From Lysinibacillus sp. G4S2 (GTDB taxonomy: Bacteria > Bacillota > Bacilli > Bacillales_A > Planococcaceae): a stretch of DNA of 64,000 nt. The translations under genes and the position numbers were made by a program. How positions within the stretch are numbered: the stretch's first letter is position 1; each line of letters opens with the position of its first letter. The stretch is from the NCBI RefSeq assembly GCF_030348505.1, contig NZ_JAUCFJ010000002.1:4034001-4098000 (forward strand), written 5' to 3'. Positions 54,902-62,782 of the stretch are shown here, piece after piece. A model generated the notes under the pieces. That model did not search any database and was not told the origin of the DNA. It saw only the letters and a program-made list of their open reading frames with translations.

Positions 54902-54935
54902 AAAAAGCCGTCTCAAAAAGTTTGAGACGACTTCA
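54902..54935 (-). terminator. Terminator of hflKC
   Basis: On the minus strand GTCGTCTCAAA and TTTGAGACGGC pair with one G-T and T5 follows. The rest of 54682-54963 has no gene. Confidence 0.85.
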
Positions 54936-54963
54936 TATACTAATCCCTGCAAGAATAATAGTA

Positions 54964-55974
54964 TTATTTTATATAGCCAGATAATAGTTTTGCATATGGT
55001 GAAGTGGATGGCAAAATAATTACTGTATCTTCACCTACAGTTTTCTTATATGATTCTAATGTGCGGTACAATGAATAGAATTCAGGGTCCTGAGAGAACG
55101 ATTTATTGTAAATCTTAGCTGCTTCTGCTTCACCTTCCGCTTGAATCAATGCTGCATCCTTTTTCGCTTTTGCTAGCATTTCTTGAACTTGCTTATCTGT
55201 TTGAGCTTCAATACGGCGTTTCTGAGCATCACCTTCAGATAGGTATTTTTGCGACATTGATTCACGATCCGAAATCATATTTGTAAACACGGATTGCTCA
55301 TTTTCAGTAGGCAAGTCGATACGACGAATACGAACATCTATTACTTCTATTCCATACTTATCATTTGAGAGTAACTCATTGACACGTGCAGTTACCTGAT
55401 CATTGATACTCCCACGTGAAGAATTTTCATCATTAATAACCTCCTTATATTCTATTCGACCAAGCTCCGAACGAATCACTGAATAAATAAACTCTTCCAT
55501 ACGCGATTCAACTTTTTCTATTGTTCCCGCATTTGAAATTAATTGCTTTGGATCAGTAATACGCCATACTGCATAATTATCAATAATAATCCGTTTTTTA
55601 TCCTTTGTATTAATTTCTTCTTCAGAAACTTCATACGTCATTTGGTTTTTTGGTAGCTTCGTTACACTTTGAATAAATGGAACTTTTATTTTCAAGCCCG
55701 GCTCACTCTGAAATTTCACTACTTCTCCAAACTGTCTAACAACTGCGTATTCGGACTCTTTAACTATATAAACATTAGCAAATAATATAATGACAATAGC
55801 GAAAATGGCAGTTAACGTTACAGCAAAAGAAATATATTTTTTCGGATTCATCGGGCCTTTTTTCGACATTTTAATTACATTATCCCCTGTATCCCCATCT
55901 TTTGGAGCAGTATTTTTGGATTTACCCGATAGAAAATTTAGGAATTTGTTAAGATCCTTATTTTTTTGGTCCAT
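54964..55974 (-). CDS. hflC: HflC-like SPFH membrane protein
   Basis: This 336-residue protein has a cytoplasmic tail of about 50 residues, one membrane helix (FAVTLTAIFAIVIILFANVY) and an SPFH/band 7 domain (YAVVRQFGEVVKFQSEPGLK). An alanine- and glutamate-rich coiled coil (ALIQAEGEAEAAKIYNKSF) follows. HflC pairs with HflK in a large cage around FtsH in E. coli. The start overlaps the hflK stop codon by one base, so the pair is translationally coupled. hflKC is not universal in bacilli. Confidence 0.88.
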   Translation of the reverse strand: MDQKNKDLNKFLNFLSGKSKNTAPKDGDTGDNVIKMSKKGPMNPKKYISFAVTLTAIFAIVIILFANVYIVKESEYAVVRQFGEVVKFQSEPGLKIKVPFIQSVTKLPKNQMTYEVSEEEINTKDKKRIIIDNYAVWRITDPKQLISNAGTIEKVESRMEEFIYSVIRSELGRIEYKEVINDENSSRGSINDQVTARVNELLSNDKYGIEVIDVRIRRIDLPTENEQSVFTNMISDRESMSQKYLSEGDAQKRRIEAQTDKQVQEMLAKAKKDAALIQAEGEAEAAKIYNKSFSQDPEFYSLYRTLESYKKTVGEDTVIILPSTSPYAKLLSGYIK

Positions 55975-56978
55975 TAGTTACCGCTCCCTTCTTTTTTCTC
56001 TTTTGATGTTTCCTGTGTCGCAGTTGTTTCCTGTTTCTCAGGCGTCTCCTGTGTCGTAGGTTGCAATGCTTGAAGAGGCAAGTATTTCATTGTGCTGCCA
56101 TCATCATTCATAATATAAATTTGCGCTTTAGGTAATACGTTTTCAAGTGTTTCCAAAATCAAACGTTCGCGTGTAATTTGTTTATTGCCCTTATATTGCT
56201 CATACATTTTATTAAAGACAGCTACATCCCCTTGAGCCTGCTCAATACGGGCTGTTTTTTCACCTTCAGCCTTCGAGATAATAGCATCCTTTTCACCTTC
56301 AGCCTCATTAGTACGCTGATTTGCATATTTTTCTGCTTGATTTATTTTTGTATTTTTCATTTCACGTGCATCGGTAACCGCTGTAAAAGCCGCACGCACA
56401 TCTGCATTTGGTAATTCAACATCCTGTAATTTTACACCCAGAATACTGATCCCAATATCATATTTTTCAATTAGGGATACTAGCAACTCTCGTGTCTTTG
56501 CTTCTATGTCTGCTTTTCCATCTGTTAAAGCAGCATCGATATTGGAACTTCCGATAATTGAACGAATCGCACTCGACGTAGCGCTATGTAAAATTTCTTC
56601 CGGATCTTGTGCGTTGAATAAAAACTTATTCGGTTCTGTAATCTTCCATTGAACTACAAGGTCTGTTAACACAATATGCTCATCACCTGTAATCATTTTC
56701 GTTTCAGCATCATAGTCTTCCAATTCACCATCTTTATTTTGCTTATAGCCAAACTTCAAACTGAAAGTTTCCTTCGATAATACCTCCACCGATTGTACAG
56801 GCCAAGGTAATTTAAAATGTAAGCCTGGTTCGGTTATTGTATCATCGGCACGACCGAACGTAATGACTACCGCTTGTTCTGATTCATCTACCGTGTACCA
56901 CGATGTAAACACAGCAATAAGTGCAATAATACCAAAAATCCCAAGTCCCACCATCATTAGTGTTCTTTTTACACTCAT
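55974..56978 (-). CDS. hflK: HflK-like SPFH membrane protein
   Basis: This 334-residue protein has an N-terminal membrane helix (LMMVGLGIFGIIALIAVF), an SPFH domain (EQAVVITFGRADDTITEPGL) and coiled coil (NEAEGEKDAIISKAEGEKTA). A polar QET-rich tail ends it. It is the partner of HflC. The ATG at 56978 has GGGAGG upstream; the longer frame lacks a site. The gene follows a foldback repeat element and no other gene lies in 56979-57378. Confidence 0.88.
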   Translation of the reverse strand: MSVKRTLMMVGLGIFGIIALIAVFTSWYTVDESEQAVVITFGRADDTITEPGLHFKLPWPVQSVEVLSKETFSLKFGYKQNKDGELEDYDAETKMITGDEHIVLTDLVVQWKITEPNKFLFNAQDPEEILHSATSSAIRSIIGSSNIDAALTDGKADIEAKTRELLVSLIEKYDIGISILGVKLQDVELPNADVRAAFTAVTDAREMKNTKINQAEKYANQRTNEAEGEKDAIISKAEGEKTARIEQAQGDVAVFNKMYEQYKGNKQITRERLILETLENVLPKAQIYIMNDDGSTMKYLPLQALQPTTQETPEKQETTATQETSKEKKEGSGN

Positions 56979-57088
56979 GTCCAATCCTCCCTTATGCTTA
57001 GTACTATAGTTTACGGGATACTTTATAAAAAGTTTCAAAATATTTTAATAAACTAATATTATATTTTAGGCAGATTTACATACTTTTA

Positions 57089-57213
57089 GCTCATCATCAT
57101 AACGTGTAGTTGATTTCCGTTCCGACCGGGGGCGTCCATCCTCCACTCCAATCAACAGCATAAACATGGCATGAGTTTTAACACAGATCATCCACAACTT
57201 TTTGTAATGAGCC
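57089..57213. repeat. Foldback intergenic element, 125 nt
   Basis: It runs from GCTCATCATCATAACGTG with GTTGATTTCCGTTCCGAC to CAATCAACAG and CACAACTTTTTGTAATGAGC. The ends and the GTTGATT/AATCAAC subterminal pair match the element at 62461-62668, with a shorter interior. Confidence 0.75.
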
Positions 57214-57415
57214 ATACTACAAAAAATAGATTCTACGTCAAATGTTGAGGTAAAGCACAATACGAAGCTCTCCCAAACGTTCTAGCGACTGCCAATCCAA
57301 TTTTTCGACAGGAGGTTGGGACAGTTACCTTCATCTTAAATTGTATGGTTACCCAACGAATATTATTGAACCAAAAAAATCGAGTAGGAGGGAGTGATTA
57401 ACTCCCGACCTCTCA

Positions 57416-59257
57416 GTCGAGTAGCCAATGGGGTTTTCACCCAAAGGCTCTCACAGAACCGTACGTGAACCTCTCGATTCATACGGCTCTTATCATTCAA
57501 CCATTAAGGAAACATTCCAAGAGCCCAATGAGCAAACATTCTGGGCTCTCTTTTTGCAAGTTTATTGAGCCAGTCTCTTGCACGCTTTTTATGTCCTCTG
57601 AACCTCTTAAATTTACACATTGCCCATTTAACTAATCTTCGATTTACACAATCAATGGAATACCGTACTGTTGATGGATTGTATTTCATGAAATAGTTGA
57701 GCCATCCTCTAATGGTTGGATTTATTATTTCAGCTATTATTTCAATTTTACTTCCTGTAAAGCTATGTATTCTCATTGCTTTGATTTTATCTCTAAAAGA
57801 TTTTGTGGACTTTTTACTTACTGATGGTAGAAAATTAAATTGTAGCCTTCCCGTTCGGTCTTTAATAAAAGTTTTACGGTACGTATAACCTAGAAAGTCG
57901 AACTCAGTGACAGGATATTCCTTTTCTCTTTCCTTATCTTTGCAATAAATAATCTTTGTTTTCTCTGGATGTAACTCTAATTTGCACTCTTTCATCCTTT
58001 GATTTAGTCTGGCTAAAATCTCCATTGCTTCTGCTTCGGTCTTACAATGTATAATAGCATCATCTGCATATCGCTCAAATGGTGCTTCAGGATTTGTTCG
58101 AACCATCCATGTATCAAAGGCATAATGCAAAAACAGATTCGCTAGAACAGGACTTATTACACCACCTTGCGGTGTACCACAGTTTCGTTCAATCTTTTCT
58201 TCTTCCGAATTAATAAATGGCGCTTTGAGCCATCTTTCAATGTACATCAGTATCCAAGGTTCATTTACATGCTTTCGTACTGCTCGCATTAGTAATTCAT
58301 GATCAATATTGTCGAACAGTCCTTTAATGTCGAACTCTATTACATAATCATATTTCCAACACATTTTCCTTGCTTGTCCAATCGCATCTAATGCAGATTT
58401 ATTGGGTCTGTATCCATAAGAATTTTCATGAAACAGTGGCTCCACTTTTGGTTCAAAATACATCTTAACTACCATTTGTGCTACTCTGTCGCCGACAGTC
58501 GGAATCCCTAAACCTCGCTTCCCACCAGTTTTCTTCGGTATTTCAACTAACTTTACTGGTGGTGGAAAATAACATCCCGAGCTCATTCTATTCCAGATTT
58601 TATAGAGGTTTTCTTTGAGTTTCTCTTCGAATTCTTTAATATCCTGACCATCGATACCCGCACTTCCTCTGTTAGCTTTAACTCTTTTGAACGCATTCAG
58701 CACAACTTGTTTTGAAATCTTATATGGTTTACTCTCTTCCATCAAATCCTCCTGTTTATCCAGTTGTTCTCAGTTGTCGAGTTGAATGACGGTGCCCCTT
58801 CGCTCCATTGCCATTACAGCAACTTCCTCACTACTACGAACACCTCCGCCCCTACATCTCGCTTTGCTATTTCGACCTCACTTTTCTGTAGCTTGTGTCT
58901 TTTCACTTACCATCGAGATGCAGGTTCCTGTGTTTCACATCAGAGCCTGATATACACTCATGCCGCCTTAATACCGTTTGCCAAGTAGACAGCTTTCCAG
59001 GTTATCTTCTACTCTTATCCTGTGCCTAGTGGTGAAAAGCAAGTTTTGACAAAGTTTTACGTTATCGATACTTCTTCAGCGGTTCACTTGCGTTCATCTT
59101 TGTATATCTCACATGATTGATTTATTTCAACCTTTTCCCTAGACGCTCACCACCACAACTCTTTATTGCAGCAGCTTAGGGTTGTTTGATAGATTTGCCT
59201 GATTCAATCTCTATCGAGGGGCCTTCCCTCATCTCTAATGCGCCTTGCACAGCACAC
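57416..59257 (-). mobile_element. Inner group II intron of the twintron, 1842 nt
   Basis: It begins GTGTGCTGTGCAAGG at 59257 and ends in GGCTACTCGAC at 57416, the GUGYG...AY ends of group II introns. Domain V reads GAGCCGTATGAATCGAG and GTTCACGTACGGTTCT near 57455-57495. Joining the flanks gives GGTGGTG-TGAGAGG, against GGTGGTTGGAGAGG in the intact copy, of the same length. It encodes its own reverse transcriptase and is of a different class from the outer intron. Confidence 0.9.
57504..58742 (-). CDS. Reverse transcriptase/maturase of the inner group II intron
   Basis: This 412-residue protein has LVEIPKKTGGKRGLGIPTVG, YVIEFDIKGLFDNIDHELLM, GTPQGGVISPVLANLFLHYA and FERYADDAIIHCK, followed by a maturase domain (NPTIRGWLNYFMKYNPSTVR). 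No endonuclease domain. It is clearly a separate lineage from the class C enzymes here, resembling class D-type proteins; the class is a judgement from memory. The ATG at 58742 has AGGAGG upstream. Confidence 0.9.
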   Translation of the reverse strand: MEESKPYKISKQVVLNAFKRVKANRGSAGIDGQDIKEFEEKLKENLYKIWNRMSSGCYFPPPVKLVEIPKKTGGKRGLGIPTVGDRVAQMVVKMYFEPKVEPLFHENSYGYRPNKSALDAIGQARKMCWKYDYVIEFDIKGLFDNIDHELLMRAVRKHVNEPWILMYIERWLKAPFINSEEEKIERNCGTPQGGVISPVLANLFLHYAFDTWMVRTNPEAPFERYADDAIIHCKTEAEAMEILARLNQRMKECKLELHPEKTKIIYCKDKEREKEYPVTEFDFLGYTYRKTFIKDRTGRLQFNFLPSVSKKSTKSFRDKIKAMRIHSFTGSKIEIIAEIINPTIRGWLNYFMKYNPSTVRYSIDCVNRRLVKWAMCKFKRFRGHKKRARDWLNKLAKREPRMFAHWALGMFP

Positions 59258-59294
59258 CACCACCGTACGTACGGATCCGTATACGGCGGTTCAA

Positions 59295-60560
59295 TTAAGA
59301 TGAATAACGCAAAGTTTCATAACGAACTTGCAGACTTTTCAACCCTTGGCTTTCCCAGTAGGAATTGCCGAGGGTTCTGTGTAATATGGGGCTTTTTGAG
59401 ATGCGCCAGTACCCTTTTCGGGTATTTCCCCATTCGTATGCTTTTCCGTATGGAACTTTTAAACGAATGAGATTTCTGACTCTGGTTCGGGGTTTCTTCC
59501 AATTCTTCCAAAGACACATTCGCAACCTTCTTTTAATCCAACTATCTAATTTACTGAATACTGAAGGTGTATCTGCGAGCGCAAAATATCCACCCCATCC
59601 AATTAGATATTGGTTTAATTTCTCGATACGATATTCCATTGGAAATGGCATCTTTCTAGAGGTAATTTCTCGTATTTTCTTCTTCATTCGTTGAAGGCTT
59701 GTTTTCGCAATTCGAACTTTCGGTTCTTTATGGTGCAAAAAACTAAAACCCAAGAATTTTCGTTTCCATGGTCGGTCTACCGCTGATTTGGACTCATTCA
59801 CTTTCAGTCGTAGTCTTTCTTCGACAAATCGCTGTACGCTCGCTATTGTACGCTCTCCCGCACGTTTACTTTTCACATAAATATTACAGTCATCTGCGTA
59901 ACGAACGAACTTATGACCACGTTTTTCTAATTCTTTATCCAACTCATCTAACACGATATTAGAAAGAAGTGGGCTTAATGGTCCACCTTGTGGAGTACCT
60001 TCTTCCGTACTTGAAACTACGCCATTTATCATGACACCGGCTTGGAGATATTTACGGATAAGCTTCAGTAACGATTTATCTTGAATTCTTTTCGCTAATG
60101 TTGCCATTAATCGGTCATGATTGACCTTATCAAAGAACTTCTCTAAATCCATATCCACTACCCAACGATATCCTTCCTTCATATAACCCTTCGCTTTTCG
60201 AACTGCATCATGAGCACTCCGATTTGGTCGGAATCCATAACTGTGGTCCGAAAAGGTTTTGTCATATTCCTTTGACAATATCTGCGATATGGCTTGTTGA
60301 ATCAAACGGTCTGTCACGGTTGGGATTCCCAATAGACGTACACCGCCGTCTGGTTTCGGGATTTCGACACGACGTACTGGTTGCGGTTCATAGGTTCCCG
60401 CTAGAATTTGCGCTTTAATGGATTCCCAGTTTTCGAGGATGTGCTGACGTAAGGTTTGTACGGGCATCATGTCTACTCCATGGCTTCCTTTATTCGCTTC
60501 CACTCGCTTTAATGCTTGTATCATATTCGGACGTGCTAGAATTTGATTCAACATCACCAT
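59295..60560 (-). CDS. Group II intron reverse transcriptase/maturase (class C), outer intron
   Basis: This 421-residue protein is closely similar to the protein at 43090-44352, sharing PKPDGGVRLLGIPTVTDRLI, VVDMDLEKFFDKVNHD, GTPQGGPLSPLLSN and FVRYADDCNIYVK. Catalytic residues are intact and there is no endonuclease. Substitutions are spread along the length, so the copies are old relative to their nearly identical 5' RNA ends, or that RNA is more constrained. The downstream intron insertion does not touch the reading frame. Confidence 0.93.
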   Translation of the reverse strand: MVMLNQILARPNMIQALKRVEANKGSHGVDMMPVQTLRQHILENWESIKAQILAGTYEPQPVRRVEIPKPDGGVRLLGIPTVTDRLIQQAISQILSKEYDKTFSDHSYGFRPNRSAHDAVRKAKGYMKEGYRWVVDMDLEKFFDKVNHDRLMATLAKRIQDKSLLKLIRKYLQAGVMINGVVSSTEEGTPQGGPLSPLLSNIVLDELDKELEKRGHKFVRYADDCNIYVKSKRAGERTIASVQRFVEERLRLKVNESKSAVDRPWKRKFLGFSFLHHKEPKVRIAKTSLQRMKKKIREITSRKMPFPMEYRIEKLNQYLIGWGGYFALADTPSVFSKLDSWIKRRLRMCLWKNWKKPRTRVRNLIRLKVPYGKAYEWGNTRKGYWRISKSPILHRTLGNSYWESQGLKSLQVRYETLRYSS

Positions 60561-61109
60561 TTCGTTCCTTTCCGTGAATAGCTTGTCTTCTTATGCCCAC
60601 CTGAACTACACCCTCCGCAAATACCCTCATGGACTTCACCATTACTTTCTAAGCGTGAGGTTTCTCTGTTTTCCGTGTTCATTCATTCAAGATGGAATGT
60701 CAAGGGCTATTCTCTCTTAGTTGTTCAGTCCTTCCGATTAGTTCTAGACCCAATCGTACTATGACCTCTGCTGACTTCTGATGGTTCAGCTACCTATCGC
60801 TAAGTAGGTTACAAAGTGTACTTTGCGTTTCCATCAGACCTCCCCGGGTAAGCGCATGCACTTTCACACCATCTATCCGCCTCATTTACTCGATATGACC
60901 TTCGACAGAAAGGACTTTGTTTTGATTGGCAAACTCATCCAATCATATCTAGCCTTCTATGAGATTCGTATTCCTCGGACAGGTGTTTTGCCTCCAGCTT
61001 CCTTCAGATTCCGCGTCGCCACGGACACCCTTGCTCTTGGCTAACCTCTACTTCTGTCTTCGGGGTTCGGGACTTACACCCTATAGTTCATACGCATGCC
61101 GGGCGCACC

Positions 61110-61145
61110 AAAAAAAAATCCTGTTACCATTTACGGTAACAGGAT
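61110..61145 (-). terminator. Terminator overlapping the lrgB stop codon
   Basis: On the minus strand ATCCTGTTACC and GGTAACAGGAT pair and T8 follows. The lrgB stop codon TAA (61131-61133) is in the loop. The outer group II intron starts two bases after the T-run. Confidence 0.9.
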
Positions 61146-61844
61146 ATTGACAACTAAATGTTCAAATGCTGGGAAAAATGTTGTTGATAAAACAATGCTA
61201 ATTAATGCAGCTACAATCATTGCAAGACTTGCAAAAGTACCTTCAAGCTCACCAAACTCAAACGCTTTAGAGGTACCTGTACCATGTGCTCCCATTCCTA
61301 ACATTAGACCTCTAGAGGATGGTCTATGAAAACGGCATACTTTAATAACTACCGGTCCTAGTAGACTCCCTAAAATACCGGTTACCATGACGAAAACAGC
61401 AGTCAAGGTAGGTGAGCCGCCAATCATATTAGAAATATCCATCGCGATTGGTGTAGTAACTGAACGAGGAACTAAACTATGCACAAGCTCATCATTTAAC
61501 CCAATTACTACGGCGATTACAAATGATGATGTAATGGCAACCACAGATCCAACTGCAATACTTAGAAAAATTTCAAAAGCATGTTTCTTTAATAGGTCAA
61601 AATTTTTATAAATAGGTACCGCGAATGCAACCGTTGCTGGACCTAGTAGATTTGTTAAAATATTGGCTCCTGCATTATAGGATTTATAAGATGTACCCGA
61701 TACTAACAAAATAATAATTATAACTATCGGTGTGATCAGTACGGGTGTTAGCCATTCCTTCTTATACTTTTTATAAAACATTTTACTAATATAAAAAACT
61801 GCAATAGTACCTATTAAACTTACTACAGCTATTAAAAAGCTCAT
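61131..61844 (-). CDS. lrgB: LrgB/CidB-type membrane protein (PftB-like)
   Basis: The 237-residue protein has about seven hydrophobic helices and the LrgB signatures LLGPATVAFAVPIYKN, PRSVTTPIAMDISNMIGG and GMGAHGTGTSKAFEFG. In B. subtilis the nearest relatives, PftA and PftB (YsbA, YsbB), form a pyruvate transporter; in Staphylococcus LrgAB modulates autolysis. It overlaps lrgA by four bases. Which role applies is not shown by sequence. Confidence 0.9.
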   Translation of the reverse strand: MSFLIAVVSLIGTIAVFYISKMFYKKYKKEWLTPVLITPIVIIIILLVSGTSYKSYNAGANILTNLLGPATVAFAVPIYKNFDLLKKHAFEIFLSIAVGSVVAITSSFVIAVVIGLNDELVHSLVPRSVTTPIAMDISNMIGGSPTLTAVFVMVTGILGSLLGPVVIKVCRFHRPSSRGLMLGMGAHGTGTSKAFEFGELEGTFASLAMIVAALISIVLSTTFFPAFEHLVVNILLP

Positions 61845-62209
61845 GCAGTATCACCTTTCTTTCGTTGCTCTAGCCATTGTGCTGTGAAACCTGTTGTAAA
61901 CATAACAACAATAGCACTCACTACAATAACTAGCACAGCCTTCATACCCTGCACACCTAAAAGTGAATCATAATCGATCACTCCGATAGCAGATGGAATG
62001 AAAAATAGCAATAACTCACTAAGTAATAAACCTGCACCTAGCTCAATCCATTCAAGCTTAATAATATGAAACTGCAAAAGTAAAAACAATAAGACTAGTC
62101 CAATTATGCTCCCTGGAATCGGCAAGTGAAGTAGACGTGCAATACTATTCCCAACAAATAAAAGTACATAAAGATAGCCGATTTGCACGATACTATTGAC
62201 GATTTTCAT
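61841..62209 (-). CDS. lrgA: LrgA/CidA-type membrane protein (PftA-like)
   Basis: The 122-residue protein has four hydrophobic helices and the holin-like LrgA pattern PIPGSIIGLVLLFLLLQ, GAGLLLSELLLFFIPSAIGV. It partners LrgB. The ATG at 62209 is placed after AAGGATGACC; an ATG two codons earlier overlaps the site. No lytST two-component genes are in the window. Two inverted repeats lie upstream (62291-62323 and 62340-62366) and may be operators. Confidence 0.88.
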   Translation of the reverse strand: MKIVNSIVQIGYLYVLLFVGNSIARLLHLPIPGSIIGLVLLFLLLQFHIIKLEWIELGAGLLLSELLLFFIPSAIGVIDYDSLLGVQGMKAVLVIVVSAIVVMFTTGFTAQWLEQRKKGDTA

Positions 62210-62290
62210 GGTCATCCTTCTTTCAATTTTTTATCCTGCTTTAACGGCCAGTAATAAGCATGCGTAAACTGACTGTTAAAGCCCGATTGG

Positions 62291-62323
62291 TTCAACTAAC
62301 AAGTACACTGATTGTTAGTTGAA
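62291..62323. promoter_or_regulatory. Palindrome upstream of lrgAB
   Basis: TTCAACTAACAA and TTGTTAGTTGAA are perfect 12-bp arms around a 9-nt spacer, 82 bp from lrgA. The half-site resembles the TTGTTCAACTAAC flank of the palindrome at 34444. Confidence 0.65.
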
Positions 62324-62339
62324 TATTATGCTACTATAC

Positions 62340-62366
62340 TTTACACCTATTTGCGTCAGGTGTAAA
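62340..62366. promoter_or_regulatory. Second inverted repeat upstream of lrgAB
   Basis: TTTACACCT and AGGTGTAAA are perfect 9-bp arms with a 9-nt spacer. It could be an operator or a 5' end hairpin. Confidence 0.5.
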
Positions 62367-62368
62367 AC

Positions 62369-62412
62369 AGAAAAAGAATCTACTACCAAAAACTTTGGCA
62401 ATAGATTCTTTC
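62369..62412. terminator. Hairpin terminator between phoR and lrgA
   Basis: AGAATCTA and TAGATTCT pair, with CCA/TGG inside; on the minus strand T5 follows. It probably ends the phoR transcript. Confidence 0.65.
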
Positions 62413-62460
62413 TTCTTTGGCGATAACTAAGCAGCACAATCAAAAAATCTTTATATATTT

Positions 62461-62668
62461 GGTTCATCAACATAACGTGTGGTTGATTTCCGTTCCGACT
62501 GAGCGCTTTCCTGGGGGCGTCCGATGAGCCGCTTCACTCGCTTTGCTCGCTCCAGGGTCTCATCTGTGACGCTGATCCCCGAGGAGTCGCCCAGTCTCCA
62601 CTTCAATCAACTAATATACAGCGCATATATTTTAAAAAACATCATTCACAACTTTTGGTGATGAGCCA
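62461..62668. repeat. Full-length foldback intergenic element, 208 nt
   Basis: It starts GGTTCATCAACATAACGTGT, continues GGTTGATTTCCGTTCC, and ends CAACTTTTGGTGATGAGCC. GTTGATT and AATCAAC pair inside, and the middle is GC-rich (GAGCGCTTTCC, GGGGGCGTCC, GGAGTCGCCC). It encodes nothing and is the longest of at least four related elements in the window. Confidence 0.8.
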
Positions 62669-62782
62669 TATATTTCAAGATTTCTAAGCGATTTATAGTC
62701 TTAACAATTATAATGGGGGGTTTCTACTAACAAGTATAAATCCCCATTATGAATATAAAATTGTGCTATTGTAAAGAAATTG

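Larger units (their letters stand above)
57379..61108 (-). mobile_element. Class C-type group II intron after the lrgB terminator, interrupted (outer intron of a twintron)
   Basis: The intron starts GTGCGCCCGGCATGCG at 61108, two bases after the lrgB terminator A/T-run, and ends CTCCTACTCGAT at 57379. Domain V is at 59260-59295 and domain VI at 57379-57415; between them lies a second group II intron (57416-59257). Subtracting the insertion gives 1888 nt, exactly the length of the intron in the thrS leader, to which the first 285 nt are nearly identical. Confidence 0.92.

Noticed and set aside
57379..61108. Two adjacent, independent intron insertions rather than a twintron
   Set aside because: The sequence right of 59257 ends in domain V with no domain VI, and the missing domain VI with the correct terminal CTCGAT is found only beyond the inner intron. 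The lengths also add up exactly.
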